DNA of 64,000 nt, taken from NCBI GenBank assembly GCA_963710865.1, contig CAVQBR010000002.1, forward strand, positions 992,001-1,056,000, written 5' to 3'. The translations under genes were made by a program, and so were the position numbers. Each line of letters opens with the position of its first letter. The first letter of the stretch is position 1. The DNA is from PRDV01 sp963710865 (GTDB taxonomy: Bacteria; Babelota; Babeliae; Babelales; Babelaceae). Under the pieces are notes generated by a model that worked only from the letters and a program-made list of their open reading frames with translations, made no database searches and was not told where the DNA came from. Shown here piece after piece: positions 53,837 through 62,122 of this stretch.

Positions 53837-55885
53837 CTAATTTGTGATGCTTATATTATCCAATGGGGTACTCACGACACAGTTTGAATTGAGAGTACAA
53901 GGCGCTAGAGGTGGGCTCCAGAAAAGCACCGGCGTTATTGGTATCGCGGGAGGAAAGCAGAGGCTAGTGCATGATGGTTTAGGAACTACTGGGAACACTC
54001 CTGCTCCGCTAAAGTTCGCTGTTGCCGAGCTACCGGTTGTACCATTATTTCGTGCTTGGTTTGCATAATACGCATTATTCTTAGCTGCACTTGAATCTCG
54101 AATACCAAAGGCAGTATTTGAAGAAACAACGTTTCCTCTGAAGATATTGTCAGCGCTTCCAAATGTAGTGCTTCCAACTACTGGAGCTGTAAAATCTGAT
54201 ACGTTGATGCCAACATTATTGCCATTAGCAATGCAGTTAAGAATTTCGGAATCGGTAAGATTTAAGATATCAAATCCGTACCCTGTACCAGAACCAGCTG
54301 TGTTATTTTCAGCTATGCATGACTCAAAAACATAAGGACCACTGTTGGGAGCCCCAGGGGTACCCGCACTTAATGGATCTCGAGTAGAGAATCCAAACGC
54401 GTATCCACCTAAATTACCGGTATCCGTGTTCCCATTGGCAACACATCTTCTAAATACAACCGTTCCACATGGTGGGCAGTCGGCGGTATCGACCTTGAAA
54501 CCCGCAGTATACGAGAACTGGCCTTCTGGTGCAATGCCTGCCTTTTGGTTATGTCCGCAGGACGTACAATCTTCTATTACTACATTAGCGACCGCATAAA
54601 GATCAAAGCCTTCGGCTAAGAACTGTGAGGCAGGAGCTGATAGTCCGTCATAAACGTTAGTGTTGGCATATGAGTGACAATTAGATATGTAGAGTTGCTG
54701 AACAATACCTAGCTCGAAACTTTGGATAAAGCCTCTAACGGCAACACCACTGTTATTTTGGAACGTGAGGCCTGAGGAGGAACAGTTTGTTATCTTTACA
54801 TTGTTAGAATAAAGTATGTCAAATCCGAAAATTTCGTTAATGTTATTAGTTAGAGTAGGTGAATACTCAGTCAAGGGAGTGCTAAGAATTAATGTAGATC
54901 CGTTAGCTTCGCAGTTATTGAAGGTGGCGTTAGTTGCATTTATCATCTCAATGCCGCATGCTTCTGTTGAACCAAAGAACAGTGCAACTTCAGGCACAGA
55001 AATCATTACCGTTGTATCATTAAACTGGCAAGAATCAAATATGATATTGGTTGTCGCAGAGGCCAGGGCTGCAAAACCTGAGTTAAATGCAGCTCCAAAT
55101 CCACTACTCGAATTTCTGTTGAAAGTGCACTTTGTAATGGCGACATCAGCCGAAAAGCCTGAGACAGAGGCCCCATAAGCAGTTTGATCAATAGAATTGA
55201 AAAGATGTGCCGAGGTATTATCATCACAATGGCAATTCTCCATGGTGAGTTTTGTCATATTAAATGCCCAGAGACCAGTTAAGAAATTCTCATTGAAATC
55301 ACAGTTGCTGATCTTGGTATCTTGAGCATTAATAATTACTACACCGCCAAAAGCATCTCCGTTGATAGTAGCGTTAGCAACGGAAGTTTGATTTCCATTA
55401 TTAAATGATCTAATATCGCTAATGCTTAATTCGGTTACCAAAGGTGCTGGTGAAACTGCTCCTGCGCGTATACCTGCATCGGAAAAGTCTCTAACGGTAC
55501 CATTTTTGATAATAATGTTAGTTAGACCAGGATCAACTACTATGCCATCTACATCAAGAAGTTCTTTTGTTTTCTGTGAGAGTGTTCTGCCTCTAAGATC
55601 AAGTGTTACATTAGAAGACTTAATTCTAATAGCTGCCTTTTTATTTGGCTTAGGGTTAAAGACGGCATCTTCACCAAGACAGTAATAACCTGATTTGCAT
55701 AATACCACACCTTCGCACCCTATATCCTTTGCTGTGATCACAAAATCACAATCTCTACATTCCTTTTCCTTGCAATGGACTGCTTTTTTTTCTTTGAACT
55801 GATTTTCATGAACTTTCGCTTCGAGCGATAGTACGCAGAACGTGGTAAGCAGGCTTAACGACACGTTACTCAATATATTCTTCAT
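53837..55885 (-). CDS. Secreted parallel beta-helix protein, array gene 1
   Basis: 682 residues. Signal peptide (SLLTTFCVLSLEA), then a Cys-rich cap shared by the array (HCKEKECRDCDFVITAKD, CEGVVLCKSGYYCLGEDAV), followed by a long right-handed beta-helix with short turns such as SNVTLDLRGRTLS, TNIIIKNGTVRDFSD, ISNCDFNEN, FNNCEANGS. The tail CTLNSNCVVSTPLDNISITN is also shared. Many paired cysteines suggest folding outside the cytoplasm. Beta-helices of this kind are often adhesins or polysaccharide-active, but no catalytic set is visible, so the role is unknown. AAGGAA lies before the ATG. Confidence 0.87.
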   Translation of the reverse strand: MKNILSNVSLSLLTTFCVLSLEAKVHENQFKEKKAVHCKEKECRDCDFVITAKDIGCEGVVLCKSGYYCLGEDAVFNPKPNKKAAIRIKSSNVTLDLRGRTLSQKTKELLDVDGIVVDPGLTNIIIKNGTVRDFSDAGIRAGAVSPAPLVTELSISDIRSFNNGNQTSVANATINGDAFGGVVIINAQDTKISNCDFNENFLTGLWAFNMTKLTMENCHCDDNTSAHLFNSIDQTAYGASVSGFSADVAITKCTFNRNSSSGFGAAFNSGFAALASATTNIIFDSCQFNDTTVMISVPEVALFFGSTEACGIEMINATNATFNNCEANGSTLILSTPLTEYSPTLTNNINEIFGFDILYSNNVKITNCSSSGLTFQNNSGVAVRGFIQSFELGIVQQLYISNCHSYANTNVYDGLSAPASQFLAEGFDLYAVANVVIEDCTSCGHNQKAGIAPEGQFSYTAGFKVDTADCPPCGTVVFRRCVANGNTDTGNLGGYAFGFSTRDPLSAGTPGAPNSGPYVFESCIAENNTAGSGTGYGFDILNLTDSEILNCIANGNNVGINVSDFTAPVVGSTTFGSADNIFRGNVVSSNTAFGIRDSSAAKNNAYYANQARNNGTTGSSATANFSGAGVFPVVPKPSCTSLCFPPAIPITPVLFWSPPLAPCTLNSNCVVSTPLDNISITN

Positions 55886-55928
55886 TATACTATTCCTTTT
55901 TTAAAAGTCTGTTTTTTACTCGCTTAAC

Positions 55929-55943
55929 GACTGGTATTCAGTC
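55929..55943 (-). promoter_or_regulatory. Small leader hairpin upstream of beta-helix gene 1
   Basis: GACTG-GTATT-CAGTC, 5-bp stem, about 45 bases before the ATG. At the equivalent place before gene 2 the stem reads GACCG/CGGTC, so one pair changed on both sides. Possible translational control element or promoter operator. Confidence 0.35.
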
Positions 55944-56575
55944 GACAGTGCTGCATTCTTACATCTTTTTTGACGTTGTGAATGACTTGGTAGTTAGGTA
56001 CGTAATTTTACTTGGCCATCTTTCTCCCCCGGTTAGATAGACAATGCGAATCTTTCTTATTTGAGCATAAAAAACTTGATAGCAAAAAAGCAAGTATCTT
56101 TGTTTCTTTTTTCATACAACCAGAGGAACGTTGAAGTTTGTTAATGCATTCGTATCTAGATGTCGTTCTAACGATTGCTTATGTTCTTTGCGGCGCAATA
56201 TCGAGGCAGCATAACTTTCATACCAAGAATGTTTGATAGCTTACGTATTGCAAAAGTCCTTTGTGGGGATGAAGATTTACAGAATGTGGCGCTTCTTGCT
56301 CTTCACCGGCTTGCTCTGAGATTCATACAGCGCAAGTGAGCTTCTAAACTTCCCTACTAATGGGACAGGAGCCCCCGTGATCGTGAAGCTCTCCAGCCTG
56401 CATGAGGTATTCCTTTTATCTTTCAGATTATTGGGTTTCCCTTACCACTCTGCATCGGAGAGAGCTTTGAAAGAGACTGCACATGCTGTTCGCAGCAGTC
56501 ATTGGTATGCTGAATAGCCTACACGTGCTCTAATGCCCGAAAGAGTACTGTGATGTCCTAGAAAGTTAAAAGAGA
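55944..56575. other. Spacer between beta-helix genes 1 and 2
   Basis: About 630 bases. The part near gene 1 resembles the leaders of genes 2 and 3 (AACGTCAAA...). The rest contains no open frame with a ribosome-binding site and no RNA gene that I can recognise. Confidence 0.4.
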
Positions 56576-56603
56576 TAAGGGCAGACTGTTAGGTCTACCC
56601 TTA
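56576..56603 (-). terminator. Conserved terminator hairpin, beta-helix gene 2
   Basis: TAAGGGCAGAC (56576-56586) and GTCTACCCTTA (56593-56603); a T-rich tail (CTCTTTTAAC) follows on the minus strand. Confidence 0.7.
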
Positions 56604-56625
56604 CCATTTTTAAAACTCCTCGTAA

Positions 56626-58755
56626 TTAATTGACGATGCTTAGATTGTCCAATGGAGTACTTTCAATACAGTTGGTATTGAGAGTACATGGCGCATTAGG
56701 AAGGGTCCAATAAAGCACTGGTGTTAGGTTTGCGGGTACACAACAGAGGGTTGTAGTGCTACACGAAGGTACAGGGAAAACTTCCGCTCCACTGTAGTTC
56801 GTAGTCGCAGGTGTTGGCCCATTGTTTTTTGCTCGATTGGCATAATATGCATTACTCTTGGCTGCTGATGTATCCTGAATTCCAAAAAGAGTATTAGCTG
56901 ACAAAACGTTTCCGCTAAATATATTGTCAGCGCTTCCAAATGTGCATGGAGGTGAAGTTGGAGTGCATGGCACGCATGGAAGAGTGTTAAGGTCTGAAAC
57001 GTTGATTCCGATATTATTGTGATTAGCAATGCAGTTAATAATTTCGGAGTCGATAAGATTGAGTACATCTAAGCCATATCCAGTACCAGAATCAGAGGTG
57101 TTATTCTCAGCTATACATGACTCAAAAACATAAGCGCAACTGTTGGGAGCCGTAGGGGTGCCTGCAGATAATGGATCTCGAGTAGAGAATCCAAAGGCAT
57201 AGGCATCTAAACTTCCTGTATTACCATTTGCAACACATCTTCTAAATACAACCGGTCCACAGGGACTCTCACAAGGACAACAGAAGGCAGCATCGGCCTT
57301 AAAACCTGCAGCGAATGAGAACTGACCCTCTGGTGCGCTGCCTGCCATTTGGCTATGACCGCTGGACGTACAATCTTCTACTACTACGTTAGCAACCGTA
57401 TAAAGATCGAAGCCTTCAGCTAAAAACTGAGAGGCGGGAGCTGTTAGGCCATCATAAACATTCGTATTGCCATATGAGTGACAATTTGACATGTAGAGTT
57501 GATTAATAAAACTGAGCTCGAAACTTTGAGCAAAAGTTCTAACGGCAACGGCGGGTAGGGCGTTATTTTGGAATTTGAGGCCTGAGGATGTGCAGTTTAT
57601 CATCTTTACATTACTACAACCCTGTATATTGTATCCGCGAACACTGTTAGTGTTACCATTCAAGGTAGGTGAAGGCGGAGTCAAAGGAGTGTTAAATGTT
57701 AACGTAGCTCCGTCAGCTTCACAATTAGTGAAGGTGAGATTAGTTACTGCGATCACCTCGATGCCAAGTGCGAACGTTCCACCGATCTCACCAAGAAACA
57801 TTGCAACAGTGGGATCAGAAATGGTGGCGCTGTTATCATTAAACTGGCAGGAATCAAATACGACATTGGTTAGCGAAGCAGTCGTCGGGGCTGAAAAGCC
57901 TAAGTTAAATCCAGCTGCAAATCCGCCACTCGTATTTTTGTTGAAAGTGCACTTTCTAATTAAGACGTCGGCAGATACGCCAGTAACAACGGCTCCATAG
58001 GTTGTTGGAGCATTCTCGCCTGCAAGAGCTCCTGGGGTGTTATCATCGAAGTGATTATTTTCCATCGTGAGTTTTGTTATGTTAAGTGCCCAGAGACCAT
58101 CCAAGAAATTCTCGTTGAAATCACTGTTGGTGATCGTCACATCTTGAGCATTAAGAATTACAGCACCACCAATACCATCTCCAGTAGAGAAACCTGGATT
58201 AACAACAATATTTGGAAGTCCATTGTTGAACGATCTAATATCGCTAATACTTAATTCGGTTACCAAAGGTACCGGCGTCGTTGAAACTGCTCCTGCACGT
58301 ATACCTGCATCAGAAAAATCTCTTACAGTACCATTTTTGATAATAATGTTAGTAAAGCCAGGTTCAACTATGATACCATCTACACCCTGGACGGTTTTTG
58401 ATATTTGTGAAAGAGTTCTGCCTCTCAGATCAAGTGTTACATTAGAAGCGCTAATTACAATAGCTCCTATATAGGGACTTGCTGGGCTAGGGTTGAAGAC
58501 AGCATCTTCACAAAGGCAGTAATAGCCTGGCCTTGTTATTACTACGCTTCCGCACGCTATATCTTTTGCAGTGATTACAAAATCACACTCTCTACATTCT
58601 TTTTCCTTAGGGCGGTGTGATGAGTGACCTCTTGTCACTTTGAATGGATCTTCTAACTCGCCTTTTAATGACAGGGTGCAAAAAAGTGAAGTGCTTATAA
58701 GCAGAGTAGCGAATAATTCTGATCTGAGTGATATACAACTAAATATATTCTTCAT
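56626..58755 (-). CDS. Secreted parallel beta-helix protein, array gene 2
   Basis: 709 residues from the ATG at 58755 (AAGGAA 7 bases upstream); an open frame to 58815 lacks a start signal. Signal peptide (LFATLLISTSLFCTLSLKG), Cys-rich cap (KECRECDFVITAKDIACGS), beta-helix with the same turns as gene 1 but a different middle, an insert with cysteines (CCPCESPCGPVVFRRC), and the shared tail LYWTLPNAPCTLNTNC...STPLDNLSIVN. N- and C-terminal parts are close to gene 3 while the middle varies, as in a recombining family. Confidence 0.87.
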   Translation of the reverse strand: MKNIFSCISLRSELFATLLISTSLFCTLSLKGELEDPFKVTRGHSSHRPKEKECRECDFVITAKDIACGSVVITRPGYYCLCEDAVFNPSPASPYIGAIVISASNVTLDLRGRTLSQISKTVQGVDGIIVEPGFTNIIIKNGTVRDFSDAGIRAGAVSTTPVPLVTELSISDIRSFNNGLPNIVVNPGFSTGDGIGGAVILNAQDVTITNSDFNENFLDGLWALNITKLTMENNHFDDNTPGALAGENAPTTYGAVVTGVSADVLIRKCTFNKNTSGGFAAGFNLGFSAPTTASLTNVVFDSCQFNDNSATISDPTVAMFLGEIGGTFALGIEVIAVTNLTFTNCEADGATLTFNTPLTPPSPTLNGNTNSVRGYNIQGCSNVKMINCTSSGLKFQNNALPAVAVRTFAQSFELSFINQLYMSNCHSYGNTNVYDGLTAPASQFLAEGFDLYTVANVVVEDCTSSGHSQMAGSAPEGQFSFAAGFKADAAFCCPCESPCGPVVFRRCVANGNTGSLDAYAFGFSTRDPLSAGTPTAPNSCAYVFESCIAENNTSDSGTGYGLDVLNLIDSEIINCIANHNNIGINVSDLNTLPCVPCTPTSPPCTFGSADNIFSGNVLSANTLFGIQDTSAAKSNAYYANRAKNNGPTPATTNYSGAEVFPVPSCSTTTLCCVPANLTPVLYWTLPNAPCTLNTNCIESTPLDNLSIVN

Positions 58756-58794
58756 AACTAATTCCTTAATGTGAGTGTATTTTATTACTGTAAC

Positions 58795-58809
58795 GACCGT
58801 TATCCGGTC
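58795..58809 (-). promoter_or_regulatory. Small leader hairpin upstream of beta-helix gene 2
   Basis: GACCG-TTATC-CGGTC, 40 bases before the ATG. Compensated change compared with GACTG/CAGTC before gene 1. Confidence 0.35.
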
Positions 58810-59334
58810 TTTCATCGCTATTCTTCATTAGTAGCGATATTTTGACGTTAAACATCATTTGGTGTTTTTCACGAGGTATTTCATCTGCTCATAGTTCCTC
58901 TTTGGATTTGATAAACAAAGTATCCTTCTTATTAACCATAAAATATCGAATGGGAAAAATGCAATGATTCTGTATCTTTCTTCATAATCAATCTGCTATG
59001 TGTTTAGGTACATGTTTTGACCCCCGCTTATTGCAATGCTGCGGCGAGGTCCCAGATTGCTTTACAGCGAAGCCTTCTCCTGTATGGATCAGCAATTGAC
59101 AGAATGTGTGGTTTACCTGAGATTTATGCAACGGGTGGTCTTCTAAGCTATTGAGCGAGGTCGTTGCTCACCCAATTGTGTTAGGAAAAGAAAACAACAG
59201 GGGCGCCTTCTCAGCAATCCTGATTTTTTTTGGCCTGTTATCGCGAAATGCTGGGGAAGACATGTTTGCTTTGGATCTCTCTCTCTCTATCCTGTTATTT
59301 TGAAGTGTATGTTCTGCAGCTACCTTACAAGAGA
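58810..59334. other. Spacer between beta-helix genes 2 and 3
   Basis: About 525 bases. The first 200 or so (…TATTTTGACGTTAAACATCATTTGG…) repeat the leader of gene 3 almost unchanged, so leader and gene were duplicated together. The rest has a CTCTCTCTCT tract near 59277 and no gene. Confidence 0.45.
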
Positions 59335-59362
59335 TAAGGGCAGACTGTTATGTCTACCCTTA
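59335..59362 (-). terminator. Conserved terminator hairpin, beta-helix gene 3
   Basis: TAAGGGCAGAC (59335-59345) and GTCTACCCTTA (59352-59362), located 22 bases past the stop on the minus strand. Confidence 0.7.
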
Positions 59363-59384
59363 CCATTTTTAAAACTCCTCGTGA

Positions 59385-61547
59385 TTAATTGACGATGCTT
59401 AGGTTATCCAATGGAGTACTTACAACACAGTTCGTATTGAGAGTACATGGCGCATTAGGAAGGGTCCAATAAAGCACTGGTGTTAGGTTTGCAGGTACAC
59501 AACAGAGGGTGGTAGTGCTGCACGAAGGTACAGGGAAAACTCCCGCTCCACTGTAGTTCGTAGTTGCAGGGGTTGGCCCATTATTTTTCGCTTGATTTGA
59601 ATAATAGGCGTTACTCTTAGCAGCAGTTGTATCCTGAATTCCAAAGTTAGTATTAGCCGAAACAACGTTCCCTCTAAATAGATTGTTAGCGCTTCCAAAC
59701 AGACTGGTATCTGCTGGGACGTTATAGTCTAACACGTTGATACCAATATTATTGCCTTCAGCAAAGCAGTTAATAATTTTGGAATTAACAAGATTTAAGA
59801 TATCAAATCCAGTTCCTGTACGTGTATCTACAAGAGAACCAGTAATGATGTTATTGGTGTTATTCTCAGCTATGCATGAATCAAAAATATAAGGACCACT
59901 GTCCGGACCTGTAGCGGTACCAGCAAATTGTGGTTCGCGAGTACAGAATCCAAAGGCTTGTCCACCCAAGGTACCGGTATCGGTATTTCCTGAGGCAATG
60001 CATCTTCTGAAGACAACTGGTCCACAGTGTCTGCATTTAGAGAAAGAGAATACATAGAAATGGGCATTGAAACCTGCAGTTATCGACAAGCCACCTTCGA
60101 GGGCTTCCAGGGTAGCAGCTGCTTGGTTATGCCCACTGGAGGTGCAATCTTCGAGCACTATATTTCGAGAACTAGAAATATCAAAACCTTCCACTACAAA
60201 AAGTGAAGGATTTGCTTCAGTAGGAGCATTGGCTGCATTATAGCCATTGGTGTTGCCCTGTGCATGACAATTTGTCAGAGTAACTTGGTCACAACCAATG
60301 ATGCTGAAACTTTCTGTAAACTGTCTAACGCCAACGGCGGGTAGGGCATTATTTTGGAACCGGAGGCCAGAGGATGAACAGTTTGTGAATGTCACATTGG
60401 TACAGAAATTAACATTAAATCCTTGTACTAAGGTAGGTGAAACATTAGCAGGAGGGAGCGTCGGCGTCAATGGAGTGTTAATAGTTAATGAACACCCGTG
60501 TGCTTCGCAGTTAATGAAGGTGACATTTGTTGAATCGTTCATCTCAATGCCAAGTGCTGATGTTCCACCGTTTGCACCAGCAGCCATCGCGAAAATGGGA
60601 TCAGAAACTATGGAAGTGTTATCATTAAACTGGCAGGAATCAAATACGACATTGGTTGGCGAAGAGATCTCAGCTGCATAACCTAAGTTAAATCCAGATA
60701 CAAATGCATTACTGGTATTTTTGTTGAAAGTGCACTTACTAATTAAGATGTCGGCACATACACCAGTAACAACGGCTCCATAAGCTGTCTGATCATTCAG
60801 AAAGACAAAAGTCCCTGAGGTGTTATCATCGCAATGACAATTTTCCATCGTATATTTTGTTACGTTAAATGCCCAGATACCATTTAAGGAGTTTTCTTTG
60901 AAATCACTATTGGTGATTGTCACATCTTGAGCATTAAGAATTACTGCTCCACCAATACCATCTCCGGTAGAGAAACCTGGATTAACAAGAGTATCTGGAA
61001 GTCCATTATTGAACGATCTAATGTCGCTGATACTTAATTCGGTTACGAGAGATGTCGTTGTTGAAACTGTTCCTGCCCGTATACCTGCATCAGAAAAGTC
61101 TCTTACTGTACCATTTTTGATAATGATGTTAGTGAATCCAGGATTAACTATGATACCATCTGCAAAAGGAACAGCTTTTGATATTTGTGAAAGAGTTCTG
61201 CCTCTCAGATCAAGTGTTACATTAGAAGCGCTAATTGTAATTGCACCTATATAGGGGCTTCCAATTTGATTTGGGCTAGGGTTAAAGACTGCATCTTCAC
61301 AAAGACAGTAGTAGCCTGGCTTTGTTATTACTACAGTACCGCATGCTATATCTTTTGCGGTGATGACGAAATCACACTCTCTACATTCTTTTTCCTTAGA
61401 GCGGTGTGATGATGAGTGGCCTCTTGTCACTTCGAATGGATCTTGAGACTCGGCTTGTACTGACAGGGTACAAAAAAGTGAAGTGCTTATAAGCAGAGTA
61501 GTGAGTAATTCTGATCTTAATGATATACAACTAAATATATTCTTCAT
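59385..61547 (-). CDS. Secreted parallel beta-helix protein, array gene 3
   Basis: 720 residues, ATG at 61547 with AAGGAATTAG upstream. Signal peptide (LLTTLLISTSLFCTLSVQA), Cys-rich cap (ECRECDFVITAKDIACGT), long beta-helix and the tail STPLDNLSIVN. The first 200 residues resemble gene 2 closely; the middle (about 280-520) resembles gene 4 more (TNPSLFVVEGFDISSS, GQAFGFCTREPQFAG), which suggests a mosaic origin. Role unknown, probably exported and surface-related. Confidence 0.87.
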   Translation of the reverse strand: MKNIFSCISLRSELLTTLLISTSLFCTLSVQAESQDPFEVTRGHSSSHRSKEKECRECDFVITAKDIACGTVVITKPGYYCLCEDAVFNPSPNQIGSPYIGAITISASNVTLDLRGRTLSQISKAVPFADGIIVNPGFTNIIIKNGTVRDFSDAGIRAGTVSTTTSLVTELSISDIRSFNNGLPDTLVNPGFSTGDGIGGAVILNAQDVTITNSDFKENSLNGIWAFNVTKYTMENCHCDDNTSGTFVFLNDQTAYGAVVTGVCADILISKCTFNKNTSNAFVSGFNLGYAAEISSPTNVVFDSCQFNDNTSIVSDPIFAMAAGANGGTSALGIEMNDSTNVTFINCEAHGCSLTINTPLTPTLPPANVSPTLVQGFNVNFCTNVTFTNCSSSGLRFQNNALPAVGVRQFTESFSIIGCDQVTLTNCHAQGNTNGYNAANAPTEANPSLFVVEGFDISSSRNIVLEDCTSSGHNQAAATLEALEGGLSITAGFNAHFYVFSFSKCRHCGPVVFRRCIASGNTDTGTLGGQAFGFCTREPQFAGTATGPDSGPYIFDSCIAENNTNNIITGSLVDTRTGTGFDILNLVNSKIINCFAEGNNIGINVLDYNVPADTSLFGSANNLFRGNVVSANTNFGIQDTTAAKSNAYYSNQAKNNGPTPATTNYSGAGVFPVPSCSTTTLCCVPANLTPVLYWTLPNAPCTLNTNCVVSTPLDNLSIVN

Positions 61548-61589
61548 AATACTAATTCCTTAAAAATAAGTGTGCTTTATTACTGTAGC

Positions 61590-61604
61590 GACTGTTATTC
61601 GGCC
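61590..61604 (-). promoter_or_regulatory. Remnant leader hairpin upstream of beta-helix gene 3
   Basis: GACTG-TTATT-CGGCC: same position as the hairpins before genes 1 and 2 but with one mismatch and one wobble pair. Confidence 0.25.
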
Positions 61605-62071
61605 TTTTAACGCTTTCTTCATTTAAAGCGATATTTTGACGTTAAACATCATTTGGTGGTTTTTCATGTGATATTTTTATCTGCTCATAGTTCCCCCCGT
61701 GGATTTGATAAACAAAGTAGCCTTCTCATTAACCATAAAATAGTGGAGATAAAAAATGCAATGATTCTGTATCTTTTTTTATAAGCAATTTGCTAAGTGT
61801 TTAAGAATCCGTGTCTCGATGCATGCGATTGCTTATGAAACGTTTCGGCAGCACGGTCCCAGACTGCTTTAAAACATTGACGTAAGTGGTTCACAGAATG
61901 TGAATTCTGGAGCTTGCTTGGGATTCTACGAGTCGGTTAAGCTATTGAACGGAGGTGAGGCTTTCTACATTGCATTGGGTCAAGAAAAAAGGGGCACAAT
62001 CCTGATTTTTTTGCTATTGCAAAATACTTCATAACGAATGAGGTTGAAGATATGTTTGCTAGCTTAAAAGA
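61605..62071. other. Spacer between beta-helix genes 3 and 4
   Basis: About 465 bases. The part near gene 3 repeats the leader seen before gene 2 (TATTTTGACGTTAAACATCATTTGG, GATTTGATAAACAAAGTA). No open frame with signals and no RNA gene seen in the rest. Confidence 0.45.
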
Positions 62072-62099
62072 TAAGGGCAGACGATTATGTCTACCCTTA
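62072..62099 (-). terminator. Conserved terminator hairpin, beta-helix gene 4
   Basis: TAAGGGCAGAC (62072-62082) and GTCTACCCTTA (62089-62099). Confidence 0.7.
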
Positions 62100-62122
62100 C
62101 CATTTTAAAAATCTCCTTGTAA

